Assembly (NCBI GenBank): GCA_913063045.1
Contig: CAJXYM010000003.1
Location: 1-64,000, forward strand
Source: an uncultured Flavobacteriales bacterium
Lineage (GTDB): Bacteria; Bacteroidota; Bacteroidia; Flavobacteriales; BACL11
DNA: 64,000 nt
Reading direction: 5' to 3'
Part shown: positions 49,579-59,188 of the stretch, piece after piece
Position numbering within the stretch: the first letter of the stretch is position 1
Layout: each line of letters begins with the position of its first letter
Position numbers and translations under genes: made by a program
The notes under the pieces: model-generated
Databases searched by the model: none
What the model was told of the DNA's origin: nothing
The model's input: the letters and a program-made list of their open reading frames with translations, nothing else

Positions 49579-50713
49579 TTTTATTTAGTAAATTAAAATA
49601 AAGATCTTCATAAAGAGGAAGAATCTTTGGCAAATCATATGTCTGTGACACCTTAAAGGCATTTTCCTTAAAAGAGGCTAAAAGTAAAGGGTCAGAAAAT
49701 AATTTTAATATATCATCACTCATCTTTTTTACATCTCCTACGTTAGAAAGAAAACCTGTTTTTCCATCCAAATTTATTTCTGGCAACCCTCCGCTATTGC
49801 TTGAAATTACAGCAACTTTGCTTGCCATAGCTTCAAGAGCAACTAAACCAAAACTTTCAGTCTCTGATGGGAGAACAAAAACATCAGAGATTGATAAAAC
49901 ATCTTCAATGACCTTAAGTTTCCCAAGAAAGAAAACATTTTTAGTGATATTTAATGAACGACATAAAGATTCAGCTTTTACTCTGTCGGGACCATCACCA
50001 ACCATTATTAACTTAGAGGGTATTTTTTCATTTACTCTTGCAAAAATCCTTATAACATCCTCTATTCTTTTTACTTCTCTAAAATTGGATATGTGTGTAA
50101 CAATAAACTCCTCATTTGGAGCATATCGTTTTCTTGAAATAGTTGAAATTATTTTTTCATAGAGTCTCAAATCAATAAAATTAGGTATATAGTCTATCTT
50201 TCTATTTATATTAAAGTTATCATAAGTGACTTCTCTAAGGTTTTTTGAAACTGTAGTAACAGCATCAGAGCTATTAATTGCAAACTCTATTACAGGTTTA
50301 AAAGATTTATCTTTGCCAAGAAGAGTTATATCAGTGCCATGTAAAGTTGTTATAATAGGCAAATTAATACCATAAGTTGATAATATCTGCTTAGCACTTA
50401 CAGCAGCAGATGCATGAGGGATAGCATAATGAACATGTAAGATATCTAACTTTTCATGAATTGCTACATCAATTAACTTACTTGTAAGATTCAACTCATA
50501 TGGGGTATATTCAAATAATGGATAATTTGGCACACTAACTTCATGATAAAATATTCTATCTGAAAAAAGATCTAAACGAAAAGGTTGATCATAAGATATA
50601 AAATGAACATTATGACCTTTTTCAGCAAAAGCTACACCAAGCTCAGTTGCCACAACTCCACTACCTCCATATGTAGGATAACATACTATGCCAATATTCA
50701 GGTTATTCTTCAT
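49571..50713 (-). CDS. bshA: N-acetyl-alpha-D-glucosaminyl L-malate synthase
   Basis: NIGIVCYPTYGGSGVVATELGVAFAEKGHNVHFISYDQPFRL; HVHYAIPHASAA; ETESFGLVALEAMA. Confidence 0.95.
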   Translation of the reverse strand: MKNNLNIGIVCYPTYGGSGVVATELGVAFAEKGHNVHFISYDQPFRLDLFSDRIFYHEVSVPNYPLFEYTPYELNLTSKLIDVAIHEKLDILHVHYAIPHASAAVSAKQILSTYGINLPIITTLHGTDITLLGKDKSFKPVIEFAINSSDAVTTVSKNLREVTYDNFNINRKIDYIPNFIDLRLYEKIISTISRKRYAPNEEFIVTHISNFREVKRIEDVIRIFARVNEKIPSKLIMVGDGPDRVKAESLCRSLNITKNVFFLGKLKVIEDVLSISDVFVLPSETESFGLVALEAMASKVAVISSNSGGLPEINLDGKTGFLSNVGDVKKMSDDILKLFSDPLLLASFKENAFKVSQTYDLPKILPLYEDLYFNLLNKND

Positions 50714-53700
50714 AAATTGGTGTTAAATCATTAAAATTTATTTTTTCAAATGTATCTATATTAATTATTTTTTCGTCAATTTTCTTATCTGTTTTAAAAT
50801 TTAAATTATTCAAAGAATCAGATGAATTTATTAGATCATTATATTTAAAAATTAACTCCATAATATTAGTTCTTACATTTAAATCAAGTAATTTTTTATT
50901 TGAAGCATCTGGATGAATTCTGTTAGAAAGAAAGATGTAAATTATTTTTGTTTCAGGATCTACCCATGATAAAGTTCCAGTAAAGCCAGAATGACCAAAA
51001 CTTAAATCAGAAACACATTTACATGTTGGCCCACCTTCTTGATGAGATAAGGCAGGCTTATCAAAACCAGCTCCTCTCCTATTATCTAATGTGCAAAACT
51101 GACAGCTTGTAAACCTATTAATAACATTTTTACTTAAAAATTTCTCTTCAGCATATTCCCCATGATTTAAATACATACTCATCAATTTAGCTAGATCATT
51201 AGCGTTAGAGAATAAGCCCGCATGACCAGCTACTCCTCCAAGCATAGCAGCTCCCATATCATGAACATAACCTTTAAGAAGTTGACCTCTAAACACAAAA
51301 TCATTTTCTGTTGGAATAATTCTATCAAAAGCAAGTCTTTTTCTAGGCAAATACCCTAAGTTTTCCATACCTAATTTATCATAAAAACTTTTTCTTGTAA
51401 ATTCTTCTAGACTAGTATTTGTAATATTTTCAATAATTGGCTTCATTAAATAAAATCCTAAATCACTATAAATATATTCACTTTTTTCTAGAAGATCAGA
51501 ATCAATAATTTGCTGCATAATAGAATCAGGGTATGAATAATGAAGAAAAACAGAATCAGCTACCTCGATCGGGAATTCTAGGCTCCTAAATTTAGAATAA
51601 AGAGTATCTCTAAGTTTTAAAGTATTTAAAGCTGAATCTTTAGATAGTGTCTTTTTATAAAACGGAATCCAGGGTTGTAAACTAGCTTGATGAGCAAGAA
51701 TATCTTTTATTAAAAGATTATGTTTATTAGAATTTTGAACATTTAAATAATAACCTAAATTGGCTTGTAAGCTAAATTTATTCTCATCAACTAGTTTCAT
51801 TAAACTTGGAATAGTAGAAGCAATCTTAGTAATGGAAGCTAGATCATAAACATCAGAGTTCAGAACTTCTTGAACATTTTTGTAAGTATGAAATCCATAA
51901 GACTTATTAATAAATACTTTATCATCTTTTGCGATTAAAATCTGACAACCTGGGAATGCTTTTTGATTTATTGCATGATAAATAATACTATCTATTTCCC
52001 CCTCTAATCTATCACTAAAACCGATTTCATTAGCAGATACATAGGACATGCGTATTTTTTCAGTTTCAAGTCCATGATTAATTTTAAAATGTCGTGTATT
52101 TACAGGTAATCTCCCTTCTATTTTAACACCACCAAATATGGCTTGGGCAGACATATCCTGTGCTACTTTACTATTTTGATAAGAAAGAAGAAAAGCATCA
52201 AAATTATCAGTAAAAAGTAATGAATTGATACTATATGGATTAGCAAATACTGATAAAATAACTTTAGATTGCATTGCAATAGTTTGAATAAAAATATCTA
52301 CTGACTTTGAAATCTTATAACTTTTCCAAGCATTTGCGTTAGATTTATGAACACTTACAATAACTAAGTTATACTTTGATAATTTATTTAATATAATTGC
52401 TTGTTCTTTTATGGAAGCATTAATATTAACACTAAAAGTATCTACACGAGAATATTTATTTAATGTTTGTTGAAAAAAGGTCCCCTTCTCTCCGATTGTT
52501 AAGCTTGCTATTTTAAGAGTGTCTAAATTCTTAAGAGGAAGAATATTATCATAATTCTGAAGTAAAGTTAATGATGATTTTACAAGTCTATCATTCAAAG
52601 ATTCAGTATGCGCATTAATAATATTTTCTTTAATATCATACAGCTGAGTTGCCTTATAGTTATTTAACCCCATCCATTTTTTAGCTACTAATATTCGTTT
52701 ACATTTCTCGTCAATATACTCTTGAGAAATGACACCTTTTTTAATTGCTTCTTTTATTTTATTTATAGCAAGCGGAATATTTTCAGCACATAATAAAACA
52801 TCATTACCGGCTATAAGGGCTTGTAAATCTAAATCTCCTGGACTATATAAATCACTTACCGCCTTCATATTTAAACCATCTGTAAATTTTAAACCTTTAA
52901 ATTGTAAATCTTCAGTCAAAAGACCATTAACAACTTTAGATGAAAGAGAAACTGGTAATGACTTATCCGGCTCTAGAGATGGAATATATAAATGAGCAGT
53001 CATAACACTTCCTAAACCATTATTAATAAGTTTTTTAAATGGCACAAGTTCAACATCTGTTAATCTTTTTTTGGTATGATTAACTACTGGAAGAGTTTTG
53101 TGAGAGTCTTGATCAGTATCTCCATGACCAGGAAAATGCTTAGCACAAGCTAAGATATTATTATCTTGTAAGCCGTTCATATATGCTAAGCTTAAGTTAG
53201 ATACGTTTACAGGGTTCTCACCAAAAGATCGATTATTAATAATTGGATTCTTAGGATTAGAATTAACATCTACAACTGGAGCAAAATTAATGTGAACGCC
53301 TAATAACTTACATTGACGCGCTATCTCCTCACCCATTTCATAAATAAGACTACTGTCTTTGATTGCACCTAATGTCATTTGCCATGGAAATCGCAAGGCA
53401 GAATCTAAACGCATTGCTACTCCCCATTCTGCATCTATTGCAATCATTAAAGGAGTCTTTGAGATAGATTGAAAGTAATTTGTTAATCTAGCTTGTCTTT
53501 GAGGGCCACCTTGTAAGAACATTAAACCTCCAATATTATATTTTTTAATAATTTGGGATATTTTTTCCTTATACTTATCATCTTTATTAGACAAAACAGA
53601 AATCATAAACAATTGAGCAATTCTTTCTTCAGCAGATAAAGTCTTCATGATTTCATCTGCCCATTTAGAATCATTTACAATAAAAGGTGGAAGTTTACTA

Positions 53701-53768
53701 TCTTGAGCTAATAAATTACAACTAAAGAAAATAACTGATAGAATTAAAAAAAATTTTAGAAGATTCAT
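50703..53768 (-). CDS. GH3 (beta-N-acetylhexosaminidase-like) plus serine beta-lactamase-like fusion
   Basis: KHFPGHGDTDQDSHKTLPVV GH3 motif; second half DLASITKIAST (SxxK) with the class C-like fold. Confidence 0.92.
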   Translation of the reverse strand: MNLLKFFLILSVIFFSCNLLAQDSKLPPFIVNDSKWADEIMKTLSAEERIAQLFMISVLSNKDDKYKEKISQIIKKYNIGGLMFLQGGPQRQARLTNYFQSISKTPLMIAIDAEWGVAMRLDSALRFPWQMTLGAIKDSSLIYEMGEEIARQCKLLGVHINFAPVVDVNSNPKNPIINNRSFGENPVNVSNLSLAYMNGLQDNNILACAKHFPGHGDTDQDSHKTLPVVNHTKKRLTDVELVPFKKLINNGLGSVMTAHLYIPSLEPDKSLPVSLSSKVVNGLLTEDLQFKGLKFTDGLNMKAVSDLYSPGDLDLQALIAGNDVLLCAENIPLAINKIKEAIKKGVISQEYIDEKCKRILVAKKWMGLNNYKATQLYDIKENIINAHTESLNDRLVKSSLTLLQNYDNILPLKNLDTLKIASLTIGEKGTFFQQTLNKYSRVDTFSVNINASIKEQAIILNKLSKYNLVIVSVHKSNANAWKSYKISKSVDIFIQTIAMQSKVILSVFANPYSINSLLFTDNFDAFLLSYQNSKVAQDMSAQAIFGGVKIEGRLPVNTRHFKINHGLETEKIRMSYVSANEIGFSDRLEGEIDSIIYHAINQKAFPGCQILIAKDDKVFINKSYGFHTYKNVQEVLNSDVYDLASITKIASTIPSLMKLVDENKFSLQANLGYYLNVQNSNKHNLLIKDILAHQASLQPWIPFYKKTLSKDSALNTLKLRDTLYSKFRSLEFPIEVADSVFLHYSYPDSIMQQIIDSDLLEKSEYIYSDLGFYLMKPIIENITNTSLEEFTRKSFYDKLGMENLGYLPRKRLAFDRIIPTENDFVFRGQLLKGYVHDMGAAMLGGVAGHAGLFSNANDLAKLMSMYLNHGEYAEEKFLSKNVINRFTSCQFCTLDNRRGAGFDKPALSHQEGGPTCKCVSDLSFGHSGFTGTLSWVDPETKIIYIFLSNRIHPDASNKKLLDLNVRTNIMELIFKYNDLINSSDSLNNLNFKTDKKIDEKIINIDTFEKINFNDLTPIYEE

Positions 53769-53773
53769 TAAAA

Positions 53774-53781
53774 CAAAAATA
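53774..53781 (-). promoter_or_regulatory. -7 element TATTTTTG for the GH3 fusion gene
   Basis: Ends 5 nt before the ATG (53768). Confidence 0.45.
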
Positions 53782-53877
53782 TAAATTGTTAGTACTTAAA
53801 TTCTATAAACTATAATATTATCTTCCTTACTTATTAACGCCTTTTTAAAAAGATAAATTTTATAATTTTACAATAAT

Positions 53878-54111
53878 ATGAAAGCACCACAAATACCATC
53901 ATTTTTTAAATCACAACAGATTAAAGATTTTAATTTTTTACCAAGATATTACAAAGAAAAAATAAATAAAAAAATTAAAAAAAAACACCAACATTCTTCT
54001 AAGATAAAATTTGAAAGAATAACAAATCCTTATACATTAAAAAGAAGAAATATTAAAATATTTTTTCTAATTATTATCCTATCTTTGTTAGCGTTCATCC
54101 TTTTGAAGTAA
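53878..54111 (+). CDS. Conserved small protein upstream of mutL (family often labelled 'riboflavin synthase subunit beta' in flavobacterial annotations)
   Basis: FNFLPRYYKEKINKKIKK basic region plus C-terminal TM; position next to mutL. Confidence 0.6.
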   Translation: MKAPQIPSFFKSQQIKDFNFLPRYYKEKINKKIKKKHQHSSKIKFERITNPYTLKRRNIKIFFLIIILSLLAFILLK

Positions 54112-54127
54112 TAAAAAAAAATACACA

Positions 54128-55858
54128 TTGAACATTATACAATTATTACCAGAAAATGTTGCAAATCAAATTGCCGCAGGAGAAGTTATTCAAAGACCAT
54201 CTTCTGTTGTTAAAGAACTTTTAGAAAACTCCTTAGACTCTGGAGCAACAGAAATCAAGTTATATATTCAAGATTCAGGAAAAACATTAATTAATATTGT
54301 TGACAATGGATGCGGGATGAGCTCTCAAGATGTTATTTTATGTATTCAAAGACATGCAACTTCAAAAATAAAAATCGCAGCAGATTTATTTAATATTCTA
54401 ACAATGGGCTTCAGAGGAGAAGCTATGTCATCAATTGCTGCAATTTCAAATATAGAAATTGAAACAAAGCAATTAGATAATAATATTGGATTTAGATTAA
54501 ATGTTGAAGGAGGAATTATTAAGGAACAAAAAGAATGTTCAACATTAAACGGAACATCTATAAAAATTAAAAATTTATTTTTTAATGTACCAGCAAGAAG
54601 AAAATTTCTAAAATCTGACAATATAGAAATGCGTCATATTTATGAGGAATTTTCAAGAGTAGCTTTAGCTAACCCAAATATAAAGATGCATTTGTCTCAT
54701 AATAAACAAGAGATTTTATTTTTAAATGCTTCTAATTTTAGACAAAGAATAGTTAACCTTATTGGAATAAAAAAAAATGAGCAACTTGTTCCAATATTAG
54801 AAGAAACATCATTAGTAAATATCTCTGGGTTTATTGCAAAACCAAATTCAGCTAAAAAAACTAGAGGAGAACAATACTTATTTGTTAATGGAAGGTTCAT
54901 TAAAAGTTTTTATCTTCAAAACGCAATATTCAAAGCTTTTGAAGGATTAATTGCTACAGATTATTTCCCTTCTTTTTTCATAAACCTTATAATTGATCCA
55001 AAAAAATTAGATATAAATATCCATCCCAATAAAACAGAAATTAAATTTCAAGATGAAAAAGCTATTTATTCAATTTTAAGATCTACAGTAAAAAGATCGT
55101 TAGGACAATATAATATTTCGCCAAGCATAGATTTTTTACAAGAGAATTCATTTAATATTAATTCTAACAGCAATACTCCAATCATTGAACCAAAGATAAA
55201 TATTGACTCGTCATACAATCCATTTAATTCTGATGCAAAAAAAATTACTTCAAAAGAAATAAATACTAATATTAAATTTTTAGATGACAATCTATTAGAT
55301 ATAGATTATAAATTTTTACAAATAAAAAACAAATTCATTTTAAGGTTCTGTAACGATGAGATTATCTTAATACATCAAAAAAGAGCACATCAAAGGATCT
55401 TATTTGAACACTTTAAATCTAAAGAAAAAAATAAAAATTATTCTTCACAGATATTAGTTTTTCCGATTGAAATAGTAATGAGTAATAATGATATAGAAAT
55501 AATTCAACTTATTTCAAAAGAATTAAAAGATATAGGATTTGAATACATCGCTAGTCATAAAAAATTAATAATTAAAGCAATTCCAACAGATTCACAAGAG
55601 AAAAATATAGAGAATTTGATAGAAACAATAATTGAACAATATAAAATAAGCAATAAAGTTAAGTTAGATAACAAACACAAAATTGCACTCGCACTCGCTT
55701 CAAGCATGTCTATATTGGAGACGCAAACACTTAATCTAGAAGAAATGAAAAAAATTAATTTGGAGTTATTTAAATGTGAAAGTCCAAGTATATCCCCATC
55801 AGGAAAATTAACAGTAATCAATCTTAATATGATTAATATTGAAGAAAAATTTAATTAA
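54128..55858 (+). CDS. mutL: DNA mismatch repair endonuclease MutL (TTG start)
   Basis: IIQLLPENVANQIAAGEVIQRPSSVVKELLENSLDSGA; MGFRGEAMSSIAAIS. Confidence 0.96.
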   Translation: MNIIQLLPENVANQIAAGEVIQRPSSVVKELLENSLDSGATEIKLYIQDSGKTLINIVDNGCGMSSQDVILCIQRHATSKIKIAADLFNILTMGFRGEAMSSIAAISNIEIETKQLDNNIGFRLNVEGGIIKEQKECSTLNGTSIKIKNLFFNVPARRKFLKSDNIEMRHIYEEFSRVALANPNIKMHLSHNKQEILFLNASNFRQRIVNLIGIKKNEQLVPILEETSLVNISGFIAKPNSAKKTRGEQYLFVNGRFIKSFYLQNAIFKAFEGLIATDYFPSFFINLIIDPKKLDINIHPNKTEIKFQDEKAIYSILRSTVKRSLGQYNISPSIDFLQENSFNINSNSNTPIIEPKINIDSSYNPFNSDAKKITSKEINTNIKFLDDNLLDIDYKFLQIKNKFILRFCNDEIILIHQKRAHQRILFEHFKSKEKNKNYSSQILVFPIEIVMSNNDIEIIQLISKELKDIGFEYIASHKKLIIKAIPTDSQEKNIENLIETIIEQYKISNKVKLDNKHKIALALASSMSILETQTLNLEEMKKINLELFKCESPSISPSGKLTVINLNMINIEEKFN

Positions 55859-56571
55859 TGTATCGTCCAAGTAGCTTTAGTCAATTACCTGAAATAGTAA
55901 AAAACTTATTAATTATTAATGGTTTGTTATTTTTTGCTACAATTTCTTTACAGAAACTTGGAATAGACTTAGTTAAAATATTAGGACTACATCAATTTCA
56001 ATCGCCAGATTTTAGACCTCATCAAATAGTAACTCACTTTTTTATGCACGGAAGTCTAACGCATTTATTCTTCAACATGTTTGCACTTTGGATGTTTGGA
56101 AAAATACTTGAAAATGTTTGGGGAGCCAAAAGATTTTTAATATTCTATATTATAACAGGATTAGGGGCGGCATTAATTCACTTATTGATAACTCAATATC
56201 AAATTATTAGCTTAAGTAATCAATTCCCTGAATTACTAGATTTAGCTGTTGAAGGAAGATACAATACAGGAATTGGAATATCTAAAAGACTAACTCAATT
56301 AGTTATAACCCCAACAGTTGGAGCTTCAGGAGCTGTATTTGGGCTTTTATTAGCTTTTGGAATGTTATTTCCAAATACGCTACTTTATATTTATTTTGCA
56401 ATACCTATAAAAGCAAAATATTTTGTAATGGTTTATGGCGCAATTGAATTATACTCAGGGTTGAGCAATAATCCTGCAGATAATGTTGCTCATTTTGCTC
56501 ATTTAGGGGGAATGCTTTTTGGATATATTCTCATTAGATATTGGAAAACAAACTCAGACTCATTTTATTAA
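55858..56571 (+). CDS. Rhomboid family intramembrane serine protease
   Basis: FFMHGSLTHLFFNMFALWMFG; VGASGAVFGLLLAFG (GxSG); HFAHLGGMLFGY. Confidence 0.93.
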   Translation: MYRPSSFSQLPEIVKNLLIINGLLFFATISLQKLGIDLVKILGLHQFQSPDFRPHQIVTHFFMHGSLTHLFFNMFALWMFGKILENVWGAKRFLIFYIITGLGAALIHLLITQYQIISLSNQFPELLDLAVEGRYNTGIGISKRLTQLVITPTVGASGAVFGLLLAFGMLFPNTLLYIYFAIPIKAKYFVMVYGAIELYSGLSNNPADNVAHFAHLGGMLFGYILIRYWKTNSDSFY

Positions 56572-57399
56572 ATGACATTAATTAAAGACATAAAATATAA
56601 TTTTTATAATACTACTATTTTAAATAAATTTATTTACTTAAACGTAGCCTTATTTTTAATTTTCAATATACTAAGTGTTGTTTTTGGTTTATTTATGATT
56701 GACACTAGTAAATATGTTGTAAAATTTATTCTACCTTCAAACACACAAGAACTTATAACACAACCGTGGACATTAATAACATATATGTTCATGCATGAAA
56801 ATTTCATTCATCTTTTCTTTAATTTATTATGGCTGCATTTTGGAGGAAAATTATTTTTAGAATATTTTAACGAGAAGCAATTTATCAGCACATATATACT
56901 AGGAGGTATTGCTGGAGGATTATTATTTATACTGGCATTTAATTATCTTCCAGCCCTAAAAGAATATAATTTAAATGCAAAGGCACTAGGCGCCTCTGCA
57001 TCTGTGCTTGCAATTATGTTTGCAATTTCAACACATATTCCAAATTTCAAAATAACATTACCTTTCTTAGGATCAGTAAAAATCAAATATTTAGCATTTG
57101 CTTTTTTAATATTAGATATATTAAGCATACCTAAAGGAAATGCAGGAGGGCATATAGCTCATATTGGAGGTGCTATATTTGGATTCCTATATATTAAACA
57201 ATTAAATAAAGGGTTTGATATTTCAAAAAACTTTTATCAACTATTTAGCAATTCATTTTTCAATAAGAAAACAAAAAAGAAAAAAAAGAATCAAAAAAAT
57301 ATAGATATTGTACTAGAAAAAATTTCTAAATCTGGATATAACAGTTTAAGTAAAAGTGACAAAGAATTATTATTCAAAGCAAGTGAACAAAAAAATTAA
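56572..57399 (+). CDS. Rhomboid family intramembrane serine protease (tandem paralogue)
   Basis: MFMHENFIHLFFNLLWLHFGG; LGASASVLAIMF; GGHIAHIGGAIFGF. Confidence 0.92.
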   Translation: MTLIKDIKYNFYNTTILNKFIYLNVALFLIFNILSVVFGLFMIDTSKYVVKFILPSNTQELITQPWTLITYMFMHENFIHLFFNLLWLHFGGKLFLEYFNEKQFISTYILGGIAGGLLFILAFNYLPALKEYNLNAKALGASASVLAIMFAISTHIPNFKITLPFLGSVKIKYLAFAFLILDILSIPKGNAGGHIAHIGGAIFGFLYIKQLNKGFDISKNFYQLFSNSFFNKKTKKKKKNQKNIDIVLEKISKSGYNSLSKSDKELLFKASEQKN

Positions 57400-57400
57400 C

Positions 57401-58339
57401 GTGAAACACTTTAATAAATTTCTCTATATTATAAATTCTCTAATTCTTTTTGCATTATTGTTAACATATTTAACTCCATTAATTGATCCTATTAATTTTT
57501 GGCCTATATCATTTATTGGTTTAGCTTATCCTATACTTTTATTTATCAATCTTTTATTTTTAATATTCTGGTTTTTTAGTTGGAAGAAATATTTTTGGGC
57601 AAACTTTATAATTATCTTTTTAGGGGTATCTCACGTTGAAAGTTTTATTGGAATTAATGAAATTGAAATTAATCAAAGTGTAAACTCAATAAAGATTTTG
57701 TCATATAATGTAAGGTTATTTAATAAAAATGAAAATATTAAAAAACAGGATATAGATAATAAAATAATTAAATTTATTAAATCCTATGATGCCCAAATTT
57801 TTTGTGTTCAAGAATTTGAAAAATCTGAGAACACTAAAATCCTTGAACATTTTTTTAACACTAAAATAAAAGATAAAATAAAATTACAAATATTTTCAGT
57901 TTATGAAGAAGTAAACTATGGGGTTATAAAAGATAATATCTGTGTATATAAAGATTTAAAAATTGATAAGGATACAATCAGGGTTTATAATATGCATCTT
58001 CAATCTAATTGGATTGATAGTATTAAATCTTCATTTCAAAACAGGAGTAATGAGGTGAAAATTATAAAAAAACATATCGAATCTTCTCCTTATAAAGTGA
58101 TTTTATGTGGTGATTTAAATGATACACCAATTTCATACGCTTATAATAAAATTTCAAAAGACATGAAAGATTCTTTTAATAAATCGGCAAAAGGATTAGG
58201 TGGTTCCCACACAGAAATTCCCATGCTAAGGATAGACTATATTTTTACTTCTAAAGAAATAGAATCTTATGATTATCAAAAGCATAATATAAAGTTATCA
58301 GATCATTTCCCAATCAGCTGTAAAATATCTATTCCATAA
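57401..58339 (+). CDS. Membrane-anchored endonuclease/exonuclease/phosphatase family protein
   Basis: SIKILSYNVRLFNKNEN; CVQEFE; CGDLNDTPISYAY; LSDHFPISC. GTG 57401 is preferred over the upstream GTG 57356. Confidence 0.88.
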   Translation: MKHFNKFLYIINSLILFALLLTYLTPLIDPINFWPISFIGLAYPILLFINLLFLIFWFFSWKKYFWANFIIIFLGVSHVESFIGINEIEINQSVNSIKILSYNVRLFNKNENIKKQDIDNKIIKFIKSYDAQIFCVQEFEKSENTKILEHFFNTKIKDKIKLQIFSVYEEVNYGVIKDNICVYKDLKIDKDTIRVYNMHLQSNWIDSIKSSFQNRSNEVKIIKKHIESSPYKVILCGDLNDTPISYAYNKISKDMKDSFNKSAKGLGGSHTEIPMLRIDYIFTSKEIESYDYQKHNIKLSDHFPISCKISIP

Positions 58340-58391
58340 ACAATATACTCAATCTACTTATTAATTTAGAATGAGCTGTAAAAATATGATG

Positions 58392-58691
58392 TTATTTTTT
58401 TTCTGGGAGATCAGTAGTTCCTTGTAGAGATACTGCTGTTTTTTCTATTTTTAATTTACCTCCTGAATGAACTTCAATTACAAAAGTTAATTTACCAACT
58501 TCAATAATTTTTCCGTGAATACCTCCCAGAGTGACTATTTTATCATTGTTTTTTAATTGAGACCTATATTGACTTTCTTTTTTCTGCTTCCTGATTTGAG
58601 GACGAATCATAAAGAAATACATAACCAAAAAAATTAAAGCAAACATTATCAAAGATGCAGTTCCTGAGGATTGGGCTTGAAGTAAAATCAT
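58392..58691 (-). CDS. yajC: Preprotein translocase subunit YajC
   Basis: YFFMIRPQIRKQKKESQYRSQLKNNDKIVTLGGIHGKI. Confidence 0.94.
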   Translation of the reverse strand: MILLQAQSSGTASLIMFALIFLVMYFFMIRPQIRKQKKESQYRSQLKNNDKIVTLGGIHGKIIEVGKLTFVIEVHSGGKLKIEKTAVSLQGTTDLPEKK

Positions 58692-58702
58692 TTTTTTATT
58701 TT

Positions 58703-59164
58703 TTATTTAGCAATAACATTACCTCTAATAGTTAAAATCTTTGCATTTGGGATTGCATTAGAGATAACAGATACTTTTTTTGTTTGTGAGCCTAAGCGAC
58801 CTTTACTATTAAATGTAACTTTAATTTCAGCTTTCTTACCAGGACGAATAGGATCTTTAGGCCACTGAGGAACAGTACATCCACAACTTCCTTTAGCAGA
58901 ACTAATTATTAAATCAGCCATTCCTGAATTAGTAATTATGAATTTATGAGTAACTTTCTCACCTTCAATAATATCACCAAAATCATGCAGATCTTTATTA
59001 ATTTCAAAAACTGGTTGTTTGTTACTTATTTTTTTCTGTTTAATTGATTGATTATTATTAATAAGTTTAGTTGATAATCTTTTTTCTTTGCTAGCAACTT
59101 TATTAATGCTATCATCACAAGATGATACTATCATTACAACAATTAAAATTAAATATTTATACAT
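58703..59164 (-). CDS. DUF1573 domain lipoprotein
   Basis: Lipobox VSSC; HDFGDIIEGEKVTHKFIITNSG; GSCGCTVPQWPK. Confidence 0.9.
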   Translation of the reverse strand: MYKYLILIVVMIVSSCDDSINKVASKEKRLSTKLINNNQSIKQKKISNKQPVFEINKDLHDFGDIIEGEKVTHKFIITNSGMADLIISSAKGSCGCTVPQWPKDPIRPGKKAEIKVTFNSKGRLGSQTKKVSVISNAIPNAKILTIRGNVIAK

Positions 59165-59188
59165 TATTTTTTTTTCAAAATTAAGAAA

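Noticed and set aside
50703-53768. GH3 plus beta-lactamase fusion as a novel architecture
   Set aside because: Recurrent domain architecture in Bacteroidota, commonly next to bshA.
54346-55821. Several minus-strand ORFs inside mutL
   Set aside because: Antisense shadow ORFs in AT-rich coding sequence.
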